From Bacteroidia bacterium (GTDB lineage Bacteria > Bacteroidota > Bacteroidia > AKYH767-A > OLB10): a stretch of 64,000 nucleotides of DNA. Made by a program: the position numbers and the translations under genes. The stretch lies in NCBI GenBank assembly GCA_016788165.1, contig JAEUTH010000009.1, positions 1 to 64,000 of the forward strand. Reading direction: 5' to 3'. Every line of letters starts with the position of its first letter. Position 1 is the first letter of the stretch. This document shows, one piece after another, positions 23,878-32,853 of the stretch. Below the pieces are notes generated by a model, which saw only the letters and a program-made list of their open reading frames with translations, was not told the DNA's origin and did not search any database.

Positions 23878-26154
23878 CTATGACTTTTTAAAACAGTCTT
23901 TAAATAAATCTATTCTTAAATCCAAAAAAAACATACGGCCCATAGCCATGGGCAGTTGTGTACCTGTGCCGGCATGTGGGGTTGCAGCAACTGCATTGCT
24001 ATTAATGTTAGTTACATTTAAAATGTTTTTAATGCCTGTATTTATAGTTATCGTTTTATATAACTTTTTGCTTACAGTCCAATCAAACATACTATATGCA
24101 TCAGCTTGTGCAACGGCAACATCATCTAAACTGGTATTAATATAGGTTTGACTTTTGCCAGCATATTTAAAAAACAAACCGGTGCTCATGTTCCATTTGG
24201 TATAATGATAGGTGCAAGCCAGACGCCATTCAGGCGTGTTTAAAAATTTGGCATCGCTGCCGGCATTGTCAAATTTTATTCGGGTTAACATAAAGCCTGC
24301 ATCAAGCTTAACCACATTGCTTTGTAAGGTGGTTTCTAAACCGGTACCGTAGCTTATAAATTTACCGCTGTTTTGATAGGTATAAAAATTAGTTGCCTGA
24401 TCAATTAATGAAAGCATTATGCGGTTTTGTACATGGTTATAAAAACCCGATGCCGAAATTTTGAACATAAGTGTTTTCAAAAATGATGTGTACTCGGCAC
24501 TGCCTTGTAAATTAGTTGAGTTTTCGGGCTTAAGTGTTTCGTTGCCCAATATGTTATGGTTTATATCAACAAAGTTTAAGTACAATTCTTTTAGCGATGG
24601 TGCTCTGTATCCTTGCGCAACACTGGCTCTGATGGTAGCAGGCTGGCAGGGTTTATAGCTGAAATTAATTGCCGGTATGGCTTTAAATCCATAAATCGAG
24701 TTTTGTGCAAAACGCAAAGCAGGTCTAATTTGCAGTTGGCTTACAGGCATCCATTCAAAACTATTGTATAGGGCGTAATCCTGCATGGTTTTTTGTCCGT
24801 CAATTTTAGCACCGGTACCATAGTCGGCATTTATTTCTGTACCTATTTGATAGTTCCACTTATTGCGCCATGCACTATAATCAGCACGGATATTAACGTT
24901 GTTAAATTTATTATCCTGCGGTGGCGTAATCATTTGCGTGTTTTCAAGCGTTACCAAATTTTTATAATAATCTTTTTTAATACGCTCATAATTTTGATAA
25001 GATACAGATGCTGTACTTTTCGAATTTTTATTCCAGTTTTTATTTGCTTGTAAAGTATTTGTAAAGCGCTTGGTTATATAATTATAATCAAAGGCATAGG
25101 CCTGATAAGGTGTAATGGTAGGGTTACCAAAATCGTAAATGGTTTCGTACAAATAATCTGATTTAAATACTAACGAAGCACCTTTATATTTTTGTGTGGC
25201 GCCAATGCTTCCAAAAAGTTGTTCGCGTGGTTTCCAGGTCTGAAAACGCATGGTATCAGATGCCGAATAACCATTAAAAAAATTACGACCACCGCTTACA
25301 TTAATGCCTGTGTTATTCTTTTGCCATGCAGTTGCTGCATCAATATTGTAAGTGCCAACACTTTCATATTTGCTGTTTACTGATGCTTGCCAGCCTGCAT
25401 GTGCAATTGGTTTACTAATTAAATTTATAACACCGCCTAATGCATCGGCCCCATAAACGGTTGATGCAGGCCCTTGAATTATTTCGATACGGGCAACGTT
25501 TTGTAATTGCATTTGCGATAAATCTATACTGCCATTTTCGCGACCTACTACCGGTACACCATCGCGTAAAATTTTCACTTGCTGGCCGCCCATGCCTTGT
25601 AGTGCCATGCTACTTCCTAAAACCGGGTCGGCAGCCACTTGTATGTTTAATTGCGTAAGCAATATATCGCGCAGGTTGGTGGCGCTTTGCATTTCAATTT
25701 CTTTGGCAGTAATTACTTTTACTTTATAAACCGAATTTTCTTGCGGGCGTTCGTTTACTTGTGCTGTGCTTACGGTAACATTGGGTAAGGTAATGCCTAA
25801 TGGTTTTAAATTTATTTGCAATGGCAAGGCCTGCGATACACTAATGGTTTGTGTTGCATAACCAAACTTGTAAACCGATAATTTAAGCGGAGGCAATACC
25901 GTAATTTCAAATTGGCCCAGGTCATTGGTAAAACCTGTTTGTAATTGCTTGCTAACACCGGTTGCTGTAGTTAAGCTGATAGTTGCAAACGCTAATGGCT
26001 CAGTATCGGAAGTAACAGTTACTGTATAGTTTTTTTGACCGTATGCAAGATGGTAGCCCATGTTTAATAGGCCGGTAACCAGGATTAACAATAAATAAAA
26101 ACGACTACTCGGTTTTGCCGGATAGTTGTTAGTTTTATGCTGATAGGGTAACAC
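23878..26154 (-). CDS. TonB-dependent outer-membrane receptor, probably for haem
   Basis: Gated beta-barrel importer powered by TonB. A signal peptide ending near LAYGQ (residue 40) leads to a carboxypeptidase-regulatory-like domain (residues 42-125) and the plug domain (about 140-250: VKVITAKEIEMQSATNLRDIL, RDGVPVVGRENG, RIEIIQGPASTVYGADALGG). The barrel ends with a normal C-terminal strand. A YRAP motif is followed within about 25 residues by NETLKPE, with a histidine in between, resembling the FRAP/NPNL region of haem receptors such as HmuR. The 758-residue length is normal. The start is a GTG. Together with flanking HmuY-like genes, haem or a haem-protein complex is the best substrate guess. 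Confidence 0.85.
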   Translation of the reverse strand: MLPYQHKTNNYPAKPSSRFYLLLILVTGLLNMGYHLAYGQKNYTVTVTSDTEPLAFATISLTTATGVSKQLQTGFTNDLGQFEITVLPPLKLSVYKFGYATQTISVSQALPLQINLKPLGITLPNVTVSTAQVNERPQENSVYKVKVITAKEIEMQSATNLRDILLTQLNIQVAADPVLGSSMALQGMGGQQVKILRDGVPVVGRENGSIDLSQMQLQNVARIEIIQGPASTVYGADALGGVINLISKPIAHAGWQASVNSKYESVGTYNIDAATAWQKNNTGINVSGGRNFFNGYSASDTMRFQTWKPREQLFGSIGATQKYKGASLVFKSDYLYETIYDFGNPTITPYQAYAFDYNYITKRFTNTLQANKNWNKNSKSTASVSYQNYERIKKDYYKNLVTLENTQMITPPQDNKFNNVNIRADYSAWRNKWNYQIGTEINADYGTGAKIDGQKTMQDYALYNSFEWMPVSQLQIRPALRFAQNSIYGFKAIPAINFSYKPCQPATIRASVAQGYRAPSLKELYLNFVDINHNILGNETLKPENSTNLQGSAEYTSFLKTLMFKISASGFYNHVQNRIMLSLIDQATNFYTYQNSGKFISYGTGLETTLQSNVVKLDAGFMLTRIKFDNAGSDAKFLNTPEWRLACTYHYTKWNMSTGLFFKYAGKSQTYINTSLDDVAVAQADAYSMFDWTVSKKLYKTITINTGIKNILNVTNINSNAVAATPHAGTGTQLPMAMGRMFFLDLRIDLFKDCFKKS

Positions 26155-26218
26155 GATAAAAAATCAAATTGTTAAGTAAAACGGCTACCGCTTCTGGGGT
26201 GCGCTGCAAATAAGGGCG

Positions 26219-27499
26219 TTAATTTTTAATAAGCTTAGCCGTAAGTTTTTCGGTATTTGTTGTAAGTGTAACAAAATAAATACCTGCTTTTAATTCGCTT
26301 ACATCAAGTTGTTTTTGGTTTAAACCTGCATCTGCATTAAAGCTTAATTGGCTTATTATCTGGCCACTTAGGCCTGTTATAGTGCATAGGTAGGTACTGT
26401 TTAACTTGCTGCTAAAAATCAATGTAGTATTTTGATTACACACATTTGGCTGAAGCGCCATACTTACTAAATTGGCTTGTTGGATTTCGTTAACCGATGT
26501 AGGAATTGATGTTACAAAAAACGATACCATACCGGTAGCCGAACCTCCAAACCCTGTTAAGGTAATTTGTGATATTAAGTTGGTTTGTGATTTTACAAAA
26601 TAGGTTAGCGAATCTTGAATTACCCATAAATTATTTGGCTGGTCGTAAAACTTCCAGTCAGAGCCAATTTCACTTATTTTAGTAGAGAATTGCGATGTAT
26701 AATTTGCTGCATTAACGGTTAACACATCTACACCACTTGCTTCGGCTACTTGTACACCAATATTGCTTAAAATACCTGCAACAGGATAATAGCCAACCGG
26801 TTGTACATTTTCATAATAACGTGTAAATAAAATATCCCAATCGGTTGAGATGGGCTCACGATCTAACTTTGAGTTATTACGTAATGAGTAGTAGCCGAAA
26901 TTTTTATATAAATAATCAGCTTTAAAAATGGTATCAGTAATATCGTTGGTGTTGTCTAAGTTCGATTGACGTACATAATAATCGCCACCGGGTGTTTTTA
27001 ATGTTACAGCAAGTTTGCGATATTCTGTTACTGCACCCGGGCCGGGAGGGCCTGTAACCAGTTTAATGATAAAGACCGAGTCTCCAGTTACGAAGTGTGT
27101 GCCCATATCGTAAGTGCCCCAACCAAAATCAAACGGATTGGCCGAGCGTGTGGCATTTAAAGCACCGTCATTCCAGGTAACATCTGAATTAAACAGGGGC
27201 GTCCATGTAGTTAAACCGGTTGTGTCAGCATTTAAAAAATCGCTAAGCGAAACATTCGGACAACGATATACAGTAACACCATAAGTATGATTGGCAATAA
27301 TACTTGCCTGCATTAAGTTGTTTTGGAAACCAAGTTCCCAATTGTTTTTTGGAACAATGGTTTTGGTCATGGTTTGTGTGTTGTAATACACTTCGTTGGT
27401 GTAACCCGTACCAAGAAATACTGAGTCTAAAACACCAAGTTGTGCTTCTGCACTTGCTGCACAAAATAATAATGCAATAGATGTAATTTTAAAAGACAT
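26219..27499 (-). CDS. Secreted HmuY-like protein with type A T9SS tail
   Basis: A 426-residue protein with a cleavable signal peptide (ITSIALLFCAASAEAQ). Residues 20-340 are homologous by eye to the lipoprotein at 22841: both contain WDI(L/V)F(T/S)RY, a YYPVAGIL/YYVNGVL strand, IG(S/F)DWK and VI.D...YF. It then carries a type A sorting domain at about 345-426 (ALQPNVCNQNTTLIFSS ... ISQLSFNADAGLNQKQLDVS ... GIYFVTL). It is therefore predicted to be exported by T9SS, unlike the lipoprotein paralogue. It is the first gene of the cluster, 65 bases before the receptor, with a promoter-like box at 27543-27550. Confidence 0.75.
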   Translation of the reverse strand: MSFKITSIALLFCAASAEAQLGVLDSVFLGTGYTNEVYYNTQTMTKTIVPKNNWELGFQNNLMQASIIANHTYGVTVYRCPNVSLSDFLNADTTGLTTWTPLFNSDVTWNDGALNATRSANPFDFGWGTYDMGTHFVTGDSVFIIKLVTGPPGPGAVTEYRKLAVTLKTPGGDYYVRQSNLDNTNDITDTIFKADYLYKNFGYYSLRNNSKLDREPISTDWDILFTRYYENVQPVGYYPVAGILSNIGVQVAEASGVDVLTVNAANYTSQFSTKISEIGSDWKFYDQPNNLWVIQDSLTYFVKSQTNLISQITLTGFGGSATGMVSFFVTSIPTSVNEIQQANLVSMALQPNVCNQNTTLIFSSKLNSTYLCTITGLSGQIISQLSFNADAGLNQKQLDVSELKAGIYFVTLTTNTEKLTAKLIKN

Positions 27500-27542
27500 A
27501 TTAAGAATTATAATAAGAATTTAAAGATGTAAAATGAGGCGT

Positions 27543-27550
27543 CAAAGGTA
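27543..27550 (-). promoter_or_regulatory. -7-like box for the haem-uptake cluster
   Basis: On the minus strand this reads TACCTTTG, an exact match to the Bacteroidota -7 form TAnnTTTG, 44 bases before the ATG at 27499. A TTTG lies about 26 bases upstream, slightly further than usual. I see no Fur-box-like palindrome. Confidence 0.5.
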
Positions 27551-27646
27551 TTTAAGTGCTGCGCTAACTTGTCATACAAAAAGCATTGATTCCCAATTTT
27601 ACAGAGTACTGACAGTGTATGTATTACACCATGCAACTAAACAGAG

Positions 27647-27658
27647 GTGTGTACACAC
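27647..27658. promoter_or_regulatory. Perfect 12-base palindrome GTGTGTACACAC
   Basis: A self-complementary 12-mer in the 222-base gap between the dismutase gene and the haem-uptake cluster. It lies about 100 bases upstream of the -7-like box and could be an operator, though a palindrome this short can occur by chance. Confidence 0.3.
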
Positions 27659-27721
27659 GCATCTAAAATGATTTAGAAAAATAGCCTTACTATATAAAAG
27701 CTTAATAAATTGGTCAGCTAA

Positions 27722-28417
27722 TTAACTAAGCCGTTTTGATATAAAATTCCAGTTAACCACATTAAAAAATGCATCAATGTAATTTGCTCTCATGTTTTGA
27801 TGTTTGAGGTAATAGGCATGCTCCCAAACATCTATACATAATAATGGATTACCCTGCTCGCTTTTCACAACTACATCCATACGTGGATTATCTTGATTGG
27901 GTGTTGTAGTTATTTTTAATGTATCTCTTTGTTGAATAAGCCATGCCCAGCCGCTGCCAAACTGCGATAATGCCGCTGTTTTAAATGCTTGTTTAAATTT
28001 TTCGAAACTACCAAATTGTAAGGTTATCATATCAGCTAATTTACCCTGTGGTTGCCCGCCACCATTGGGTTGCATCATCTGCCAAAACAAAGTATGATTG
28101 AAATGGCCGCCACCATTATTTCGAACTGCAACACCATATTTCGAAATGGTTTGCATTAAGTTATCTAATGATGGGGCCGGCTTACCGGTATTGGCTAATG
28201 CTTTGTTTAATTGCGTTACGTAGGCTTGGTGATGCTTGCCATAATGCAACTCCATGGTTTTTGTATCAATATGAGGTTCTAAATCGCTAAAGGCATAGGG
28301 TAATGGTGCCAATGTATATTCGCTAATTGTTTGCGCATTTAATTGCCAGGGCTTCAAATAAAGTGCTCCGGCAACAGCAACTCCTTTTTTTAAAAACAAT
28401 CTGCGGTTGTGTTTCAT
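27722..28417 (-). CDS. sodA: Exported Mn-type superoxide dismutase
   Basis: Converts superoxide to hydrogen peroxide and oxygen. Metal ligands of the Fe/Mn family are all visible: His in LHYGKHH, His in NHTLFW, and Asp and His in DVWEHAYY. The PNQDNP motif places a Gln as in Mn-type enzymes (NQD in E. coli SodA), favouring Mn or cambialistic use. The N-terminus is unusual: NRRLFLKKG followed by a hydrophobic stretch to LNAQ resembles a Tat or Sec signal peptide, so the enzyme is predicted to be periplasmic. The normally Gly position in PLL-G-IDVWEH is Cys here. It lies 7 bases after the biotin-carrier gene and is surely in one operon with it. Confidence 0.9.
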   Translation of the reverse strand: MKHNRRLFLKKGVAVAGALYLKPWQLNAQTISEYTLAPLPYAFSDLEPHIDTKTMELHYGKHHQAYVTQLNKALANTGKPAPSLDNLMQTISKYGVAVRNNGGGHFNHTLFWQMMQPNGGGQPQGKLADMITLQFGSFEKFKQAFKTAALSQFGSGWAWLIQQRDTLKITTTPNQDNPRMDVVVKSEQGNPLLCIDVWEHAYYLKHQNMRANYIDAFFNVVNWNFISKRLS

Positions 28418-28424
28418 GTTAGTG

Positions 28425-28925
28425 TTACATTAAGGTAATCAGTAGTTGATTTTTTTCTACAGTTTGGCCATTTTTAATTTTTATATTCTTAACAGTGGTG
28501 TCGGCTGTACACTTTAAAACGTTTTCCATTTTCATAGCCTCTAAAACCAGAACCGATTCGCCTGCTTTAAGTGTTTGCCCTTCGGCAACTAAAATGTTTT
28601 TTACCAAACCGGGCATAGGTGCCTTTATATCCATTGGTTTGTTATTAGCCGTTTGGTCGAAGCCCAGCTTATGCAACAGATCATCTAAAGCATCGGTTAA
28701 CTGAACCTGATATTGCTGGCCATTTATTTTTAAAGTTACCTTTTTATCGGCATGCTGTTTTTCAATAACTTCAACCCTATACGATGTATGGTTTTTTATT
28801 ACATGATAATGGCCCGGTTTGTAGGCTAAAACATCTAAGGCAATGTCTTCGTCATTTAAAATAAACGATTGCTTTAGCGCATTGTAACTAACTTCAAAAG
28901 TTTGCTGATTTACGGTAGCTTTCAT
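28425..28925 (-). CDS. Stand-alone biotin carboxyl carrier protein
   Basis: A 166-residue biotinyl carrier. The C-terminal domain (about residues 95-166) has the barrel motif KAPMPGLVKNILVAEGQ and the biotin-accepting Lys in EAMKMEN. The N-terminal 90 residues form a beta-rich region like the linker domain of propionyl- or acetyl-CoA carboxylase alpha chains. It presumably serves an acyl-CoA carboxylase whose other subunits are elsewhere, since none is in this window; pyruvate carboxylase at 9538 has its own biotin domain. It is the first gene of a two-gene unit with the dismutase. Confidence 0.88.
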   Translation of the reverse strand: MKATVNQQTFEVSYNALKQSFILNDEDIALDVLAYKPGHYHVIKNHTSYRVEVIEKQHADKKVTLKINGQQYQVQLTDALDDLLHKLGFDQTANNKPMDIKAPMPGLVKNILVAEGQTLKAGESVLVLEAMKMENVLKCTADTTVKNIKIKNGQTVEKNQLLITLM

Positions 28926-29095
28926 AAAGCAAAGCTAAATTAAAACTTGATAATGTTTTTTGACATTAGGCTAAAACTGCATAAATATCAGTAACAGTAC
29001 AATCACACATTAATCAAATGTTAAAGGCGAAATTGTTAGGTATTGATAGCATGCATTTTTACATATTGAGGCGCTAAAACTTAACAACCGTCAAA

Positions 29096-31771
29096 ATGTT
29101 TACACGCTCTATCGGATTAATGATTGTAGTATCTGGATTATTATCATCCTGCCATTCGACTAAGGAAACCACAACAGTTGCCAAAACAGTTGAAGCCGTA
29201 GCTCCTAAACCCGAAATAGCCGAACCAAAGCTATATCGTGCAAGCAATACCGTTTCGCACAACCTGAAAGATATTAAATTGGAAGTCCTTTTTGATTGGG
29301 GAAAAAAGTGGCTTTACGGCAAAGCAACACTTACACTTGCCCCGCATTTTTATTCGAGCAATCATGTTGATTTAAATGCAAGAGGTATGCAAATTAATGA
29401 GGTGGCTATTATTAAAAACGGCAGCAAGAAACCGCTTCAATATGTGTATGAGAACGACTCTCTTAAAATTGATTTAGATACGATTTACAATCGCAAACAA
29501 TCCTATTTGATATATATAGATTATATAGCCAAACCCGATGAACTTAAATCTAAAGGCGGCAGTGCTGCCATTAGCAGCGATAAAGGATTATATTTTATTA
29601 ATGCCGATGGGAAAGTACCTAATAAACCGCGTCAAATATGGACACAAGGCGAAACGCAAAGTAATCAGGTTTGGATGCCCATCATTGATTCGCCCAACCA
29701 ACGTATGACACAAGAAATAAGCATGACGGTTGATACTAATTTTAAAACATTGAGCAATGGTTTGCTTATCAGTTCAAAAAATAATGGCAATGGATTACGT
29801 ACCGATGTATGGAAACAAAGTTTACCGGCAGCACCATACTTAACTATGATGGCAGTAGGTGATTTTGCCATTATAAAAGACAAGTACCTAAACCTGGAAG
29901 TTAATTATTTTGTGTATCCCGAATATGCAAATGATGCCAAAGCAATTTTTGGCAACACACCTGAAATGATGAAATTTTTTAGCGAAAAATTAGTTCCATA
30001 CCCATGGGAAAAATACAGTCAGGTTATTGCCGAAGATTATGTATCGGGCGCTATGGAAAATACTACAGCCACTATACATGGGTCGTTTGTGCAACAACAC
30101 AAGCGCGAATTGTTAGATGGCAGCCAGGAAGATGTAATTGCTCATGAATTATTTCATCAATGGTTTGGCGATTTGGTTACTACCGAATCGTGGAGTAACC
30201 TAACCATCAATGAATCGTTTGCAACCTATGGCGAATACTTATGGCAAGAGTATAAATATGGACGCGATGCAGCCGACCGTGGCCTGCAAGCCGACTTAAA
30301 TACTTATATAGCACAAGCAAAGCAGGACGATGCACATTTGGTTCGCTTTGAATATGAACAACGCGAAGATATGTTTGACGGAATCAGTTATCAGAAAGGT
30401 GGTCGCATATTGCATATGTTACGTAAGTATGTAGGCGATGAAGCTTTTTTTGAAGCCTTACGTGACTTTTTAAATACGCATAAATTTACAGCAGTTGAAG
30501 CCCATCAGTTAAGATTAAGTTTCGAAAAAATTACAGGCGAAGATTTAAACTGGTTTTGGAATCAATGGTATTACAATAAAGGGTATCCGATTTTAAATAT
30601 TGACTATTTGTATGATGCAACAACACAAACTGCCCAGGTTATTGTAAATCAAAAAACCAGCGATAAAAGTGTTGCCTTTTTTAAATTGCCGGTAGCAATT
30701 GATTTTTACCTTAACGGTAAAGTGGTTCGTAAACAGTTTACAATTACCGGTGAAACCGATACATTCAAATATGTAACAGCTACACAACCTGACCTAATAA
30801 ATTTTGATGCCGAAAAAATGCTGGTCTGCAAAAAAACCGACAATCATACAAATGCGGAATGGTTATATATGCTGCAACATGCACCCTTATATCTCGACCG
30901 GTTTGAAGCACTAACCAAGATTGGTAATGCAAAGACAGGCACAGCCGAAGCAAAAACACTTATTAATAAAGCTTCAACCGATCCATATTACAATACCCGT
31001 ATCAAGGCTACCAATGGTTTAAGAGAATTAGCAGCGTCAGCCGATAATAAAGATGCGGTTAAAAATTTGTTGTTGCAAGCTGCAACCGATAACAAATCAG
31101 CTATACGTAGTAATGCCATCGAAAAATTAAGCAACTGGTATGATGATGATTTTACCAGTTTATATAAGAAAGCCATCACCACCGACAGTTCGTACATGGT
31201 AATTGGCAGTGCTTTAAATGCACTTACCACCAAAAACCCGAGCGAGGGTTTAGCCATGGCCGAAAGTTTAGAACATCAAAACGATGAAAACATTAATAGC
31301 ATTATTGCAAAAACCTATAGCAATAAAGGCACAGCAAAGCATGCAACATTTATGATTAATCATTTACAAAACAGTAAGGGTTTCGAAACTTTTGGCGCAA
31401 TAAATCAGATGAATACCTATTTAAAAAGTCAGGATGAAAACACGATTGAAAAATGTGTGCCGGCCTACGAATCTATTGCAACCAGCCAACGTAGTTGGTT
31501 TATAAAATTGCAAGCTACAAATCAGCTATCTAGTTTAGGTACATCTGTTCAATTAAAAGAAAAAGATGTTGAAAGTGAAATTGAAAAAGCCAAAACCGAA
31601 AACAAATCAGCATCAGAAATCGCAACACTTGAACAAAAGAGGGATAACTTAAAAAGGCTTGAATCAAGTATCAAATCAAAGGTTGAGAAAATTAAAAGTA
31701 GCGAAACCGATGAAAGACTTAAAAAGCTATACAGTGGTGATGCCGATGTAGAGATAAATGTGCAGGATTAA
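29096..31771 (+). CDS. M1-family aminopeptidase lipoprotein
   Basis: Zinc aminopeptidase that trims N-terminal residues from peptides, here on the outside of the inner membrane or on the outer membrane. The signal ends in a lipobox, GLLSSC. The exopeptidase motif GAMEN is near residue 317 and the zinc motif HELFHQWFGD near 349, with the second Glu about 20 residues on (NESFATYGEYLW), so it looks catalytically complete. Residues 590-760 form HEAT-like helical repeats and the last 90 residues are a charged coiled coil (KEKDVESEIEKAK), an extension beyond the core. Length is 891 residues. It is transcribed alone, ended by a bidirectional hairpin. Confidence 0.92.
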   Translation: MFTRSIGLMIVVSGLLSSCHSTKETTTVAKTVEAVAPKPEIAEPKLYRASNTVSHNLKDIKLEVLFDWGKKWLYGKATLTLAPHFYSSNHVDLNARGMQINEVAIIKNGSKKPLQYVYENDSLKIDLDTIYNRKQSYLIYIDYIAKPDELKSKGGSAAISSDKGLYFINADGKVPNKPRQIWTQGETQSNQVWMPIIDSPNQRMTQEISMTVDTNFKTLSNGLLISSKNNGNGLRTDVWKQSLPAAPYLTMMAVGDFAIIKDKYLNLEVNYFVYPEYANDAKAIFGNTPEMMKFFSEKLVPYPWEKYSQVIAEDYVSGAMENTTATIHGSFVQQHKRELLDGSQEDVIAHELFHQWFGDLVTTESWSNLTINESFATYGEYLWQEYKYGRDAADRGLQADLNTYIAQAKQDDAHLVRFEYEQREDMFDGISYQKGGRILHMLRKYVGDEAFFEALRDFLNTHKFTAVEAHQLRLSFEKITGEDLNWFWNQWYYNKGYPILNIDYLYDATTQTAQVIVNQKTSDKSVAFFKLPVAIDFYLNGKVVRKQFTITGETDTFKYVTATQPDLINFDAEKMLVCKKTDNHTNAEWLYMLQHAPLYLDRFEALTKIGNAKTGTAEAKTLINKASTDPYYNTRIKATNGLRELAASADNKDAVKNLLLQAATDNKSAIRSNAIEKLSNWYDDDFTSLYKKAITTDSSYMVIGSALNALTTKNPSEGLAMAESLEHQNDENINSIIAKTYSNKGTAKHATFMINHLQNSKGFETFGAINQMNTYLKSQDENTIEKCVPAYESIATSQRSWFIKLQATNQLSSLGTSVQLKEKDVESEIEKAKTENKSASEIATLEQKRDNLKRLESSIKSKVEKIKSSETDERLKKLYSGDADVEINVQD

Positions 31772-31800
31772 AACAATAAGCACTGAATGCTTATTGTTTT
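31770..31800. terminator. Bidirectional terminator between aminopeptidase and rnhA
   Basis: AAAACAATAAGCA (31770-31782) and TGCTTATTGTTTT (31788-31800) form a perfect 13-bp stem around CTGAA. The stems begin in A-runs and end in T-runs in both directions. The hairpin overlaps the stop codons of the two convergent genes. Confidence 0.85.
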
Positions 31801-32249
31801 AATTCACTTTCGTATGCGAAATCAACCAATAGGTTTTGTCCGAGCGCAGCCGTTGTAGCTAAACTATCGCAACGGTTATTGAAAGGGTTGGTAGCATGGC
31901 CTTTAACCCATTTAAATGCAACCCGATGCTGACGGTATATTTTTAAAAAACGTTGCCATAGATCAGGATTTTTTTTGCCTGCAAAATTTTTTTTCTCCCA
32001 ACCAAACACCCATTTTTTTTCGATGGCATCAACAACATATTTCGAATCGCTGTAAACGGTTACAATTGTATTTTCTTTTTTTAAGGTTTCTAATGCCACA
32101 ATAACGCTTAGTAACTCCATTCTGTTATTTGTGGTGTATCTATAACCTTCCGAAATTTCTTTTTGGTGCGTTGCACTCATCATCACAATACCATAACCAC
32201 CCGGCCCCGGGTTGCCACGCGATGAACCATCGGTATAAATTGTTATCAT
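31791..32249 (-). CDS. rnhA: Ribonuclease HI
   Basis: Endonuclease that cuts the RNA strand of RNA-DNA hybrids. The catalytic DEDD set is visible: D in IYTDGSSRGNPGPGG, E in NNRMELLS, D in VYSDSKYVV, and the final D in NNRCDSLA, with WVKGHA before it. At 152 residues it is a typical bacterial HI enzyme. It ends in the shared terminator with the aminopeptidase gene and is separated from the upstream VOC gene by another terminator, so it probably has its own promoter in the 81-base gap. Confidence 0.95.
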   Translation of the reverse strand: MITIYTDGSSRGNPGPGGYGIVMMSATHQKEISEGYRYTTNNRMELLSVIVALETLKKENTIVTVYSDSKYVVDAIEKKWVFGWEKKNFAGKKNPDLWQRFLKIYRQHRVAFKWVKGHATNPFNNRCDSLATTAALGQNLLVDFAYESELKQ

Positions 32250-32273
32250 CTTTAAAAATAGGCAACAAATAAC

Positions 32274-32311
32274 AAAAAAAGCGCTTAGTTTTTTTTAACC
32301 TAAGCGCTTTT
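32274..32311 (-). terminator. Terminator of the VOC-protein gene
   Basis: GCGCTTAG (32281-32288) and CTAAGCGC (32300-32307) form a stem. On the minus strand the stem is followed by seven T, directly after the VOC gene stop at 32331. Confidence 0.8.
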
Positions 32312-32330
32312 GAATTTATGCCCACTCAAA

Positions 32331-32768
32331 TTATTGCTGAGGTGTTTCGTCAAAGCTCACCATCCAGTTAATACCAAACTTATCAATAAACATCCCAAAA
32401 TATGAACCCCAAAAAGTAGTATCCATAGGCATTGTAACCTGCCCATTTGCCGATAAGCCATTAAACAACCTATCTGCCTCGGCTTTGCTCGATGTATTTA
32501 TTGAAATAGAAATATTGTTGCCCTCTTTATAGTGCGCACCCCATTCGCCACCGGTATCACTACCCATTAAAATAGTTTCGGCACTTATTGGTAATGATAC
32601 ATGCATTATTTTTTCGCCATCAGCTTCGCTCATTGGTTTTGCTGCATCTTGCGGCATATCTTTAAATTTACCAATAAAGGCAAATTCACCACCGAATACC
32701 GATTTATAAAAATTGAAAGCTGCTTCGCAACTTCCATTAAAAGTAAGATATGCATTTACTGTTGCCAT
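32331..32768 (-). CDS. VOC-superfamily (PhnB/YdcS-like glyoxalase fold) protein
   Basis: A 145-residue vicinal-oxygen-chelate fold protein of the PhnB-like subgroup: the N-terminal pattern AYLTFNGSCEAAFNFYKSVFGGE, the central ILMGSD and the C-terminal WGSYFGMFIDKFGINWMVSFD are diagnostic. Members often bind a metal or bleomycin-like ligand, but many are uncharacterised and the metal ligands of true glyoxalases are not obvious here. The substrate is unknown. It is monocistronic, with terminators on both sides. Confidence 0.88.
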   Translation of the reverse strand: MATVNAYLTFNGSCEAAFNFYKSVFGGEFAFIGKFKDMPQDAAKPMSEADGEKIMHVSLPISAETILMGSDTGGEWGAHYKEGNNISISINTSSKAEADRLFNGLSANGQVTMPMDTTFWGSYFGMFIDKFGINWMVSFDETPQQ

Positions 32769-32790
32769 AATTTTAAGTTTTATAATTAAT

Positions 32791-32820
32791 AAAAAAGCAT
32801 CTAAAATGCAGATGCTTTTA
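32791..32820 (-). terminator. Terminator of the small T9SS gene
   Basis: AAAAGCATCT (32793-32802) and AGATGCTTTT (32810-32819) form a perfect 10-bp stem. On the minus strand it follows the stop at 32854 and ends in a T-run. Confidence 0.8.
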
Positions 32821-32853
32821 CAATGAAATTTAAACGAATTAAATCAAATACTT

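Noticed and set aside
23858-23878. GTG start at 23878 for the HmuY-like lipoprotein
   Set aside because: The ATG at 23857 gives a better signal peptide and lipobox; the GTG remains possible.
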